Assembly (NCBI GenBank): GCA_900771335.1
Contig: CAAGNP010000023.1
Location: forward strand, 1 to 36,417
Source: Rikenellaceae bacterium
Lineage (GTDB): Bacteria > Bacteroidota > Bacteroidia > Bacteroidales > UBA932
Reading direction: 5' to 3'
DNA length: 36,417 nucleotides
Both the position numbers and the translations under genes were made by a program. This document shows, one piece after another, positions 24,584 through 32,747 of this stretch. Position 1 is the first letter of the stretch. Every line of letters begins with the position of its first letter. The notes under the pieces are model-generated. The model was not told the DNA's origin and ran no database searches. It saw only the letters and a program-made list of their open reading frames with translations.

Positions 24584-25444
24584 TTAACCCAAGTAGCTCT
24601 TCAAGAGTTTGCTACGATTACTGTGTCTGAGTCTGCGGATAGCTTTCTCCTTGATCTGGCGAACCCTTTCGCGAGTAAGGCCGAATTTCTCGCCGATCTC
24701 TTCCAATGTCATTTCAGATGTACCGATACCGAAGAAATCTTTGACGATATCCCTCTCCCTCTCTGTAAGTGTAGACAATGCCCTCTCAATCTCTTTGTTA
24801 AGGGATTCATTTACAAGACCTCTGTCAGCATTTGGAGAGTCATTGTTCACAAGAACGTCCAAAAGGCTGTTATCCTCACCATCTACGAAAGGTGCGTCCA
24901 CAGATACGTGTCTGCCGGATACTCTAAGGGTGTCAGCGATTTTCTCGCGTGGGATATCAAGAATGTCTGCCAATTCATCAGGTGAAGGCATACGTTCGTT
25001 CTCCTGCTCAAATTTATTGAGAGCTTTGTTGATTTTATTGAGCGATCCCACCTGGTTCAATGGAAGTCTCACGATTCTTGACTGCTCTGCAAGAGCCTGT
25101 AGGATAGACTGACGGATCCACCATACAGCGTAAGAGATAAATTTGAAACCGCGGGTCTCATCGAACTTCTCAGCTGCTTTAATCAGACCCAAGTTACCTT
25201 CATTGATAAGGTCTGGTAAGCTAAGACCCTGATTTTGATACTGTTTTGCCACAGATACCACGAAACGGAGATTGGCTCTTGTAAGTTTTTCCAAGGCCTC
25301 CTGGTCCCCTTTTCTGATTCTCTGGGCCAATTCTACTTCATCTTCTACAGTAATTAGTTCTTCTCTACCGATCTCCTGTAGATACTTATCCAGAGATGCG
25401 CTCTCTCTGTTAGTGATTGATTTGGTTATTTTTAACTGTCTCAT
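24584..25444 (-). CDS. rpoD: Primary RNA polymerase sigma factor
   Basis: This 286-residue housekeeping sigma factor lacks region 1.1 and the non-conserved insert, the short form known from Bacteroidota, which reads TTTG/TAnnTTTG promoters. Region 1.2 starts SLDKYLQEIGREELI (about 17-31). Region 2 includes LIKAAEKFDETRGFKFISYAVWWIRQSI, and region 4.2 has the helix-turn-helix MTLEEIGEKFGLTRERVRQIKEKAIRRLRH. The ATG at 25444 is used; a TTG three codons up would start nearer the promoter. It lies between degQ and the M3 peptidase on the same strand, with its own symmetric promoter region at 25457-25499. Confidence 0.97.
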   Translation of the reverse strand: MRQLKITKSITNRESASLDKYLQEIGREELITVEDEVELAQRIRKGDQEALEKLTRANLRFVVSVAKQYQNQGLSLPDLINEGNLGLIKAAEKFDETRGFKFISYAVWWIRQSILQALAEQSRIVRLPLNQVGSLNKINKALNKFEQENERMPSPDELADILDIPREKIADTLRVSGRHVSVDAPFVDGEDNSLLDVLVNNDSPNADRGLVNESLNKEIERALSTLTERERDIVKDFFGIGTSEMTLEEIGEKFGLTRERVRQIKEKAIRRLRHSNRSKLLKSYLG

Positions 25445-25456
25445 TGTATACAAATA

Positions 25457-25499
25457 AGTTGCAAAGATAGCATTTTTTTAATATGCAACCTTTGCAACT
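25457..25499 (-). promoter_or_regulatory. rpoD promoter inside a long inverted repeat
   Basis: TATCTTTG (minus strand, 25469-25462) is an exact -7 box and gives a start near 25456, 12 bases before the ATG. It sits in the left arm of a perfect 10-bp inverted repeat: AGTTGCAAAG (25457-25466) and CTTTGCAACT (25490-25499). In the same register GCAT (25470-25473) and ATGC (25483-25486) also pair. The only TTG near the -33 position is 16 bases away rather than 19. Confidence 0.6.
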
Positions 25500-25534
25500 G
25501 AGGTATTTTAGAAAATATATTTCAGCTTTTCAGA

Positions 25535-26974
25535 CTATAGTCCGATAGCGTAATAGAAGACAGATCCGTCAGGATATACACCTTCTACTAGAACAGATCT
25601 CTTGGCTTTCTTCACGATAGCTGCCACATCTGCAGGATTTGTAACCATTGTATTATTCACAAATGTGATTATAAAGTCCTGTTTTATACCGGCTTCCTTC
25701 ATTTTGCCCTTCTCGATGGATGAGACCTGAACTCCCGATTTCAACCCAAGCTTTTCAAGCAGATTCTTAGGAGCCGGCACCAATTCAGCACCGAAAAGGT
25801 TGATCTTCTCCTGAGATACAGCAGACCCCATATCCTGAGCATCTTTTCCTATGAGGGTAGCCTCAAGCTTAAGCTCCTTCCCTTTTCTGAGCACCACAAT
25901 AGAAACTTTGTCTCCCGGTCTGTATCTGTTGATCTTCTCCTGGACTGCTGAACCCTTCTTGACCGGTTCCCCTTCGATAGAAACAAGGACATCCCCTGCC
26001 TTCACACCTGCCTTATCGGCAGCTCCACCTTTCACCACTTCTGCCACATACACACCTTCAAGAGTAGTGAGCTCTTTCTCTGTCTTCAAAGCATCTGTAA
26101 TATCCTGCATTGAGATACCCAGCATTGCCCTCTGCACCTTTCCAAAATCCATAAGGTCTGCCACGATTTTTCTCACTATATTCACAGGGACTGCAAATGA
26201 ATAACCCGCATACGAACCGGTATTGGAGATAATGGCAGTATTTATCCCGACAAGCTCACCTTTAATATTTACCAAAGCTCCACCGCTATTTCCTGGGTTC
26301 ACAGCGGCATCTGTCTGTATGAATGATTCGATTTTGAATTCGCCATTATTGGCCATTGTACGCCCTTTGGCACTGACAATACCCGCAGTGATGGTAGAAT
26401 TCAACCCGTATGGGCTGCCGATTGCAAGCACCCACTCACCAAGGCGGAGTCTGTCAGAGTCTCCGTAAGGTATTGTAGGCAAGTTTTCTGCCTCCACTTT
26501 GAGAAGAGCCACATCTGTAGCGGGGTCTGCCCCGATAAGATCTGCCTTGAAGGTTTTGTTGTTGTCCATTGTCACCTCTATTTCAGATGCACCTGCGACC
26601 ACATGGTTATTTGTCACAATATAACCGTCCTGAGTGATTATAACACCCGATCCGCTCCCCACTTGCTCTCTGGGAGCAGCTTGTCCTCCGCCGAATCCGA
26701 AGAAATAATCAAAGATCGACGGTGGCATCTGATTACCCTCAGATCTTTTGATCACTTTCACAAAGACCACTGCCTGAACAGAAGACTCTGCAGCATATGT
26801 AAAGTCCGGATACTCACCTGAAAAGTTTACATTTTTCACTTGAGGAACACCTTCTGAATAGGTATAAGTGGTGGATTTGTCACCATTCAATGTACCCTTC
26901 ACTACTAAATAAGAGGTAGCTCCTCCTGCAAGAATTGCGCACAACGCTACCAATAAATATTTTTTCATTTCCAT
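25535..26974 (-). CDS. DegQ/HtrA-family periplasmic serine protease
   Basis: This 479-residue Do-type protease-chaperone should act in the periplasm on misfolded proteins. An N-terminal hydrophobic segment (about 5-25, KYLLVALCAILAGGATSYLVV) acts as signal or membrane anchor. The trypsin-like triad is complete: His124 in TNNHVVAGA, Asp154 in DPATDVALLKV and Ser230 in NPGNSGGALVN. Two PDZ domains follow (about 280-370 with GDVLVSIEGEPV, and about 390-475 with GIKQDFIITFVNN). The region between signal and protease holds a Phe/Gly-rich loop (FFGFGGGQ), as in other HtrA proteins. The start could be the ATG at 26974 or the one two codons later. It lies directly upstream of rpoD and divergent from dnaN. 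Confidence 0.95.
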   Translation of the reverse strand: MEMKKYLLVALCAILAGGATSYLVVKGTLNGDKSTTYTYSEGVPQVKNVNFSGEYPDFTYAAESSVQAVVFVKVIKRSEGNQMPPSIFDYFFGFGGGQAAPREQVGSGSGVIITQDGYIVTNNHVVAGASEIEVTMDNNKTFKADLIGADPATDVALLKVEAENLPTIPYGDSDRLRLGEWVLAIGSPYGLNSTITAGIVSAKGRTMANNGEFKIESFIQTDAAVNPGNSGGALVNIKGELVGINTAIISNTGSYAGYSFAVPVNIVRKIVADLMDFGKVQRAMLGISMQDITDALKTEKELTTLEGVYVAEVVKGGAADKAGVKAGDVLVSIEGEPVKKGSAVQEKINRYRPGDKVSIVVLRKGKELKLEATLIGKDAQDMGSAVSQEKINLFGAELVPAPKNLLEKLGLKSGVQVSSIEKGKMKEAGIKQDFIITFVNNTMVTNPADVAAIVKKAKRSVLVEGVYPDGSVFYYAIGL

Positions 26975-27030
26975 AGTATTTTATTAAACAACTTTCATCC
27001 CTAAACTCAAAATATATGCCAAAAATTTTT

Positions 27031-27038
27031 TACATTTG
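27031..27038 (+). promoter_or_regulatory. Candidate -7 box of dnaN
   Basis: TACATTTG matches TAnnTTTG and predicts a start near 27044, about 32 bases before the dnaN ATG. No TTTG is present 19-21 bases upstream. The leader is A-rich. No exact minus-strand box for degQ was found in this 101-bp divergent region. Confidence 0.5.
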
Positions 27039-27075
27039 CATTTAGAAGAAAAAAACAAAAAACATTTGGAATAAT

Positions 27076-28203
27076 ATGAAATTCACAGTATCAAGTTCAG
27101 AACTTTTGCACGGTCTATTATCCGTATCAAGAGTAATTTCTAGCCGAAACACCCTACCTATCCTTGACAATTTCCTTTTTGTATTGTCTGGCAACACTTT
27201 AGAGGTAACTGCTTCGGATCTTGAAATGACACTTAAAACTTCAATTGCGATTGAGGATGTTCAGGAAGAGGGGGAAATTGCAGTTCCCGCTAAGCTTCTG
27301 ACAGATTCACTAAAAGAATTTCCTGACCTGCCACTGACATTCAGCACCGAGACAAACGAAGAGATCCTTAACATCAGCTGGATGAGCGGTGCGTCGAAAA
27401 TCCCATTCTTCCCGGCAGAAGACTACCCATCGCTGCCTGAATTGGGAGACATGGCCATCTCGGCATCATTCCCGTCAGACATCCTTCTTACAGGTATAAA
27501 CAACACCATTTATGCTACAGCAGAGGATGAACTGAGACCAGTCATGAACGGTATCTTCTTCGACATGACTCCGGAGAACACCACCCTTGTGGCTACAGAT
27601 TCCCACAAACTTGTATACTACACACGCAACGATGTCAGAGTGGATGAGAAATGCTCATTTATCCTCCCTAAAAAACCTGCAGCCATCCTTCGTTCTCTTC
27701 TAGCCAAGAGTGAAGATGCAGTGAAGGTCACTTTCGACATGAAAAACGCATACTTTGAGTTTGATGGCAATATTTTGATCTGCAGACTACAGGAGGGCAC
27801 ATACCCAGCTTACCGTTCAGTAATCCCCAAGAACAACACAAACAAACTTGTAATCAACAGAGTATCACTACTGAACGCTGTAAAAAGGGTGGCTGTATGC
27901 TCAAACCAGTCAACTTCACATATCAAGCTCTCCCTATCATTCAACAAACTTGTCATCTCAGCATCTGACACCAATTTCTCAATGTCAGCACATGAGACTC
28001 TTGACTGCACCTATGAGGGTGATGAGATGCATATCGGTTTCAAATCGACCTTTATGGCTGAAATCCTGAACAACCTTCCATATGAGGAGGTCTCTATAGA
28101 GCTTTCAGATCCTACCCGCGCAGGTTTGATACTTGCTGCAGGTGAGACTGACCCTGAAGAGGTAATCTGCTCACTATTGATGCCTATCCGTATCCCATCA
28201 TAA
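27076..28203 (+). CDS. dnaN: DNA polymerase III beta subunit (sliding clamp)
   Basis: This 375-residue protein has three repeated clamp domains of about 120-125 residues. Its N-terminus, MKFTVSSSELLHGLLSVSRVISSRNTLPILDNFL, is the family start. Conserved parts include LPRKPAAILRSLL-type helix (LPKKPAAILRSLLAKS), QEGTYPAYRSVIP and a C-terminal LLMPIRIPS in place of the usual LMPMRL end. It forms a dimeric ring that holds the replicative polymerase on DNA. The gene is followed 15 bases later by a DnaQ-like exonuclease. It is not next to dnaA within the window. Confidence 0.97.
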   Translation: MKFTVSSSELLHGLLSVSRVISSRNTLPILDNFLFVLSGNTLEVTASDLEMTLKTSIAIEDVQEEGEIAVPAKLLTDSLKEFPDLPLTFSTETNEEILNISWMSGASKIPFFPAEDYPSLPELGDMAISASFPSDILLTGINNTIYATAEDELRPVMNGIFFDMTPENTTLVATDSHKLVYYTRNDVRVDEKCSFILPKKPAAILRSLLAKSEDAVKVTFDMKNAYFEFDGNILICRLQEGTYPAYRSVIPKNNTNKLVINRVSLLNAVKRVAVCSNQSTSHIKLSLSFNKLVISASDTNFSMSAHETLDCTYEGDEMHIGFKSTFMAEILNNLPYEEVSIELSDPTRAGLILAAGETDPEEVICSLLMPIRIPS

Positions 28204-28218
28204 CATTGGATTGAGTAT

Positions 28219-28983
28219 ATGGAACTGAATCTTAAGAATCCGATACTGTTTTTTGACATAGAGAGTACCGGTTTGAATGTTGCCACAGACAGAATCGTCG
28301 AGATTAGTGCTGTCAAGGTTCATCCGAATGGGGATACAGAGATCAAGACCCGCAGGATCAATCCGACCATCCCCATCTCACCGGAAGCTCAAGCTGTACA
28401 TGGCATATCAAATGAGGATGTCAAAGACTGCCCTACATTCAAGCAGATAGCCAAATCGCTGGCCCAATGGATGTCAGGCTGCGATATTGCTGGATACAAC
28501 TCCACCAAATTTGATATTCCACTATTGGCAGAGGAGTTCTTGAGGGCAGAGATCAATGATTTTGATTTCCGCAAGAGGAAACTTGTGGATGTACAGACCA
28601 TTTTTCACAAAATGGAGCAAAGGACGCTAAGTGCAGCATACAAGTTCTATTGTCAGAAGGATCTTCAGAATGCCCACTCCGCTGAAGCGGACACATTGGC
28701 CACATATGAGATACTGAAGGCTCAGCTTGACAGATACCCTGAGCTCAAAAATGATGTAGCATTCCTCTCCGAGTTCTCTACAAAAAACAGGAATGTGGAT
28801 TATGCCGGAAGAATCGTCTACAACGACAAGGACATCCCTGTTTTCAACTTCGGTAAACACAAAGGGGTCCCTGTCAAAGATGTATTGGCCAAAGAACCGA
28901 GTTATTACTCATGGATGATGAACGGCGACTTCACACTTGACACCAAAAAAGTCCTGACTGAGATACATCTAGGTAAGAAATAA
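28219..28983 (+). CDS. DnaQ-like 3'-5' exonuclease with C-terminal DUF3820
   Basis: This 254-residue protein has an N-terminal DEDDh exonuclease domain (about 8-170): FFDIEST supplies Asp13 and Glu15, YNSTKFDIPLL the second Asp (99), and NAHSAEADTLAT the His153 and Asp158 pair. The C-terminal part (about 205-250), VFNFGKHKGVPVKDVL to YYSWMMNGDF, matches DUF3820, a small domain often fused to such exonucleases. The placement right after dnaN suggests a role as proofreading subunit or as an accessory exonuclease. Epsilon-type proofreaders bind the clamp, but I see no clear clamp-binding motif. The stop overlaps the start of the next gene by one base (TAATG). Confidence 0.9.
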   Translation: MELNLKNPILFFDIESTGLNVATDRIVEISAVKVHPNGDTEIKTRRINPTIPISPEAQAVHGISNEDVKDCPTFKQIAKSLAQWMSGCDIAGYNSTKFDIPLLAEEFLRAEINDFDFRKRKLVDVQTIFHKMEQRTLSAAYKFYCQKDLQNAHSAEADTLATYEILKAQLDRYPELKNDVAFLSEFSTKNRNVDYAGRIVYNDKDIPVFNFGKHKGVPVKDVLAKEPSYYSWMMNGDFTLDTKKVLTEIHLGKK

Positions 28984-29552
28984 TGAATATTATAGTCTCT
29001 CCATACTCGAAACAAAGTTTCTATTGCCGTCCTGACAGCACATTGATAAGGGCACTTGAGGAGTATTATATTCCTGATCAAGTCCAAAAGATATCAGCTA
29101 CCCCCGTAATGTATGTCAAAACATTACGGGCAGGAAAAGCTGTAGCTCACAGATTTGCAGAGAGATACATAGACTCTTACGGATTTGGGCTACTGCTCCA
29201 CCCTACCCTCAGGGATGAATACTTTGAGAATGAGCCCGAGAGGTCATTTATAGAAAATTCTCTTGACTACACATCAATAATCCCACTTCTGTCATTCCCC
29301 GAAATGGAGATAAGGGGAGCTTCCACCCACAAATTTGAGGTAACTGCAAACTATAAAAATCCCTTCGCAGAGTTTGTATTTCCCACATACGACCAGGTAA
29401 TGGAGAGGATATCCACCATATCAAAATATTGCTCATTGAGAATTGGGGATTTTATCGCTATAGAGCTGGCAGCACCTATACAAATAGAGGCTCCCACAAG
29501 ACTTATCGGCCAGGTGGACGATCAGCAAATATTCAATTTTGTCGTTAAATAG
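28983..29552 (+). CDS. Fumarylacetoacetase-fold-like protein lacking the metal site, function unknown
   Basis: This 189-residue protein resembles the FAH (fumarylacetoacetate hydrolase) family in two places. LRAGKAVAHRFAERYIDSYG (110-140 region of typical FAH enzymes, about 48-67 here) matches the family's GKSIAEKFAHRYYDEIG-type helix. The C-terminal GDFIAIELAAPIQIEAPTRL followed by QIFNFVVK matches the GDLIYTGTP...DRL...LDFNIK end. The E-x-E and distal Glu/Asp metal ligands of active FAH enzymes are not visible, and the loop that normally reads IDFTARD is LLHPTLRD. I infer a degenerate, probably non-catalytic relative. It starts 1 base inside the exonuclease stop and converges on the flavoprotein with an 8-base overlap. 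The link to DNA replication is by position only. Confidence 0.7.
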   Translation: MNIIVSPYSKQSFYCRPDSTLIRALEEYYIPDQVQKISATPVMYVKTLRAGKAVAHRFAERYIDSYGFGLLLHPTLRDEYFENEPERSFIENSLDYTSIIPLLSFPEMEIRGASTHKFEVTANYKNPFAEFVFPTYDQVMERISTISKYCSLRIGDFIAIELAAPIQIEAPTRLIGQVDDQQIFNFVVK

Positions 29553-30771
29553 CTAATGACTTTATGGCAGAATCTGCCGCCAATGCCCCTGTAGAGAAGG
29601 CTATTTGTAGATTATACCCACCTGTATCCCCATCCAAATCCATTATCTCTCCGGCAAAGTACAATCCATTTACAAGTTTGGACTCCATAGTTTTGCGAGA
29701 TATCTCATCCAATGAGACCCCTCCGGCTGTAATGACACATCTCTCATAACCTACATACCCCACTATTCTGAAACGCCAGTCTTTAATTCTTGCGGCCAGA
29801 TTTCCCTCCCTTAAATCAGGATTCATCTCTATAAAGCTCTCTACCATCTGCAGTGGCATCAGTTTGGGAAGGATTTTCTTAATTTTAAAACCACCCACCT
29901 CTTTAACAATCTCCCCTATCCTCCTGTTTATATCCTCCACATCTACAGCCGGCTTCAAGTCTATGGAGACCTCCACCTTCTGACCATTGATAAGACCTCT
30001 GACACCTTTTCTGCTCACTCTAAAGCCAAGAGCACCCTCTATTCCACCTGAGGTAAAGAGAGTTTCACCGAATTCAGACTGGACCACTGCTCCATTGACC
30101 CACAGATCCATCTTCACATTCTTCAGCAACAGACCTTCAAGACGCGGATCTGCCACTTTTGGTCTCAATGCTGTCAATGATGGGAAAGTATCCACTATTG
30201 TGTGACCCAATTCCTTGGCGAAGAGATAACCGTCTCCGGTAGAACCGGTTGTGGGATACGAGAGGCCACCCGTTGTCAAAATCACTTTTGAGGCCAAAAC
30301 AGAGACCTCTTCACCTCCAGACACCACCACACTGATCTTAAACATGTCATCCGATTTCACGATGGAGCGAACCTCTGTACTGTATGATATTTTCACCCCA
30401 CCTTTATTTATATACCGCACTATATGATCCCTTACGTCATGACTTCTGTCGGTAACAGGGAAGATACGGTTTCCCCTCTCCTGTTTGCACTGAAGACCTA
30501 TTGATTCAATAAAATTTACAACATCAGTGTTGGAGAAGTGATGGAATGCATTTTTTACAAACCCTTTATCCGGGTGAATATGTGACTGGAAATCTCTCCA
30601 CGGAGATATATTGGTAATATTGCAACGCCCTTTGCCGGTAATGAGAATCTTTTTTCCGCACTCGCGGTTTTTCTCAAACATAACCACATTGAGACCTGAC
30701 CCTACACACCTTGCTGCAGCCATCAGACCGGCAGCACCACCTCCAACTATTGCAATATCATATTGCACCAT
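29545..30771 (-). CDS. HI0933/YhiN-type FAD-dependent oxidoreductase
   Basis: This 408-residue flavoprotein has an N-terminal Rossmann motif DIAIVGGGAAGLMAAARC (GxGxxG about 9-14) and the family segments GKKILITGKGRCNITN and GGLSYPTTGSTGDGYLFAKELGH. The C-terminal closing motif is GLYFAGEIMDLDGDTGGYNLQIAFSTG, with FAD-binding Gly-Asp residues. The family reaction is not established; the protein is cytoplasmic and has no signal peptide. Length is normal. It converges on the FAH-like gene with overlapping stop codons and follows the YugP gene by 5 bases. Confidence 0.93.
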   Translation of the reverse strand: MVQYDIAIVGGGAAGLMAAARCVGSGLNVVMFEKNRECGKKILITGKGRCNITNISPWRDFQSHIHPDKGFVKNAFHHFSNTDVVNFIESIGLQCKQERGNRIFPVTDRSHDVRDHIVRYINKGGVKISYSTEVRSIVKSDDMFKISVVVSGGEEVSVLASKVILTTGGLSYPTTGSTGDGYLFAKELGHTIVDTFPSLTALRPKVADPRLEGLLLKNVKMDLWVNGAVVQSEFGETLFTSGGIEGALGFRVSRKGVRGLINGQKVEVSIDLKPAVDVEDINRRIGEIVKEVGGFKIKKILPKLMPLQMVESFIEMNPDLREGNLAARIKDWRFRIVGYVGYERCVITAGGVSLDEISRKTMESKLVNGLYFAGEIMDLDGDTGGYNLQIAFSTGALAADSAIKSLAI

Positions 30772-30776
30772 AGAAA

Positions 30777-31448
30777 CTAGTCGTTATCTCTCGCAAAACC
30801 AAGATAATAAATCAAAGTAGCCAGAGCTGACAATGCCGCTACAAGGTATGTTCTTGCAGCCCATTTCAGGGTAACTTCAGCTTGTTCCACCTGCACAGGG
30901 GTCAATGAATTAGATCTTTCCAGCCATGCAAGAGCTCTGTTGGATGCGTTATACTCCACAGGAAGAGTAATCATAGAGAACAATACAATCATTGCGAACA
31001 TTGCTATTCCCACCCAAAAAAGTGCAGGAAATGACTCCACCAGAAGCAACCCTACTATAAGGACTAATTGGGCCCACATAGATGAGAATTGTACCACAGG
31101 AACCAATACTGATCTGATCTGTAGTGGGGTATACCCCTCAGCATGTTGGACAGCATGTCCGCATTCATGGGCAGCTACAGCGAGTGCCGCAACACTGTTA
31201 GAATTATATACACTGGCACTCAGGTTCAATGTCTTGTTTGTAGGATTGTAGTGGTCTGTCAATTTGCCGGGAGTGCTTACTACCTTGACATCCCTGATGC
31301 CATAATCTCTGAGCATCTTTTCAGCTGCTTCCCTGCCTGTCATCCCACCGGGTGCCAAAACCTTAGAATACTTATTGAATACATTCTGCAAGCGGGCCTG
31401 AACGATAAAACCCAATACACCTATTATAATAATTAAAAACAAACCCAT
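30777..31448 (-). CDS. YugP-type zinc metallopeptidase
   Basis: This 223-residue membrane protein has an N-terminal helix (about 2-18), a cytoplasmic or periplasmic loop with the zinc motif H-E-C-G-H (His94, Glu95, His98) in AVAAHECGHAVQHAEGY, and two further hydrophobic helices (about 118-165), with a C-terminal helix near 205-218. This is the DUF2/Zn_peptidase_2 layout. Substrate and role are unknown. It lies between the flavoprotein and the nucleotide-sugar dehydrogenase with gaps of 5 and 19 bases and is likely co-transcribed with them. Confidence 0.92.
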   Translation of the reverse strand: MGLFLIIIIGVLGFIVQARLQNVFNKYSKVLAPGGMTGREAAEKMLRDYGIRDVKVVSTPGKLTDHYNPTNKTLNLSASVYNSNSVAALAVAAHECGHAVQHAEGYTPLQIRSVLVPVVQFSSMWAQLVLIVGLLLVESFPALFWVGIAMFAMIVLFSMITLPVEYNASNRALAWLERSNSLTPVQVEQAEVTLKWAARTYLVAALSALATLIYYLGFARDND

Positions 31449-31467
31449 AAATTCATTTAATTAAATT

Positions 31468-32733
31468 CTACAATCTGCCATCCACCATGTTCTTTGGCAA
31501 GATACCCTTAATATCATAAATGATATGCACATCTTTCACCATAGAGTGGATATCCATTGACTTGAACTGGTCATGAGCTACAGCTAATATTACCGCATCA
31601 AATTTCTCATCAGGGATATTTGCTTCCAACTCTATGCCATAATGTTCCCTGACTACAGAATGATCTGCCCAGGGGTCATATACTTTTATATTGAGATTGT
31701 ACTCTTTTAGAGAGTTATAAAGATCAATTACTCTGGTATTCCTGACATCTGGACAATTCTCCTTGAAAGTGACGCCAAGAATAAGGATTTTGGAATCCAG
31801 CACCTGGATACCCTTCTTCATCATCAGTTTCACTGTCTGATTGGCTGCATATTCCCCCATACCGTCATTCATTCTCCTTCCGGCAAGTATTATTTCTGGA
31901 TTATATCCGTGTCTTTGGGCACATTGGGCCAGATAATATGGATCCACACCGATACAGTGGCCGCCTACAAGACCCGGCATAAATGGCAGGAAATTCCATT
32001 TGGTAGATGCTGCTTCAAGAACATCATATGTATCGATTCCCAATTTATTGAAGATCTTGGAGAGTTCATTTACAAATGCGATATTGATATCTCTCTGGGA
32101 GTTCTCTATCACCTTTGCTGCCTCTGCCACTTTGATTGATGGGGCAAGATGGGTACCAGCCTCCAGAACTGAGTTATATACCTGATCAATATATTTTCCG
32201 ATCTCTTCAGTAGATCCTGAAGTCACCTTTTTAATCTTCTCCACAGGATGGAGTTTATCGCCCGGATTTATCCTCTCAGGGCTGTATCCCGCAAAGAAAT
32301 CCTCATTGAATTTTAGGCCTGAAACCCTCTCGATCACAGGCACACACTCATCTTCTGTAACACCCGGATATACAGTGGATTCATACACCACCACATCACC
32401 CTTTGAAATGACACGTCCTACCTCTGCACTCGCATTGTACAGTGGAGTCAAATCGGGATTGTTATTTTTATCTACAGGGGTAGGGACTGCTACTATATAG
32501 AAATTGCAGTCCTTTATATCTTCGAGATCAGATGTACATTTAAAACCGTTATCTATAGCTTTCTGCAAATGCTCGTCACTGACCTCAAGCATATCGTCAT
32601 GACCTGCCATCAAAGCCTCAACACGCGAGCGGCATATATCATAACCTATTGTCTTATATTTGGTAGAGAACAATCTGGCAATTGGGAGACCAACATATCC
32701 AAGACCTATGACACAAACCTTTGTCTCTCTCAT
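31468..32733 (-). CDS. Nucleotide-sugar dehydrogenase (UDP-HexNAc dehydrogenase, TviB/WecC type)
   Basis: This 421-residue enzyme makes a UDP-uronic acid from a UDP-sugar with two NAD+. The NAD site is VIGLGYVGLP (8-17), the conserved VPTP lies near 83, and the catalytic Cys260 sits in GLVGGHCIGVDPYYLA. The C-terminal UDP-sugar domain contains LGVTFKENCPDVRNT. The start of the protein (GYDICRSRVEALMAGHD) and the GGHCIGVDPYY form are those of the Vi-antigen TviB and WecC group, whose substrates are N-acetylated UDP-hexosamines, rather than UDP-glucose dehydrogenases. Its neighbour CapD/FlaA1 makes UDP-HexNAc derivatives, so both probably serve surface-polysaccharide synthesis. No glycosyltransferase or flippase gene lies within the window. 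Confidence 0.9.
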   Translation of the reverse strand: MRETKVCVIGLGYVGLPIARLFSTKYKTIGYDICRSRVEALMAGHDDMLEVSDEHLQKAIDNGFKCTSDLEDIKDCNFYIVAVPTPVDKNNNPDLTPLYNASAEVGRVISKGDVVVYESTVYPGVTEDECVPVIERVSGLKFNEDFFAGYSPERINPGDKLHPVEKIKKVTSGSTEEIGKYIDQVYNSVLEAGTHLAPSIKVAEAAKVIENSQRDINIAFVNELSKIFNKLGIDTYDVLEAASTKWNFLPFMPGLVGGHCIGVDPYYLAQCAQRHGYNPEIILAGRRMNDGMGEYAANQTVKLMMKKGIQVLDSKILILGVTFKENCPDVRNTRVIDLYNSLKEYNLNIKVYDPWADHSVVREHYGIELEANIPDEKFDAVILAVAHDQFKSMDIHSMVKDVHIIYDIKGILPKNMVDGRL

Positions 32734-32747
32734 CTATCACTTCAAAT

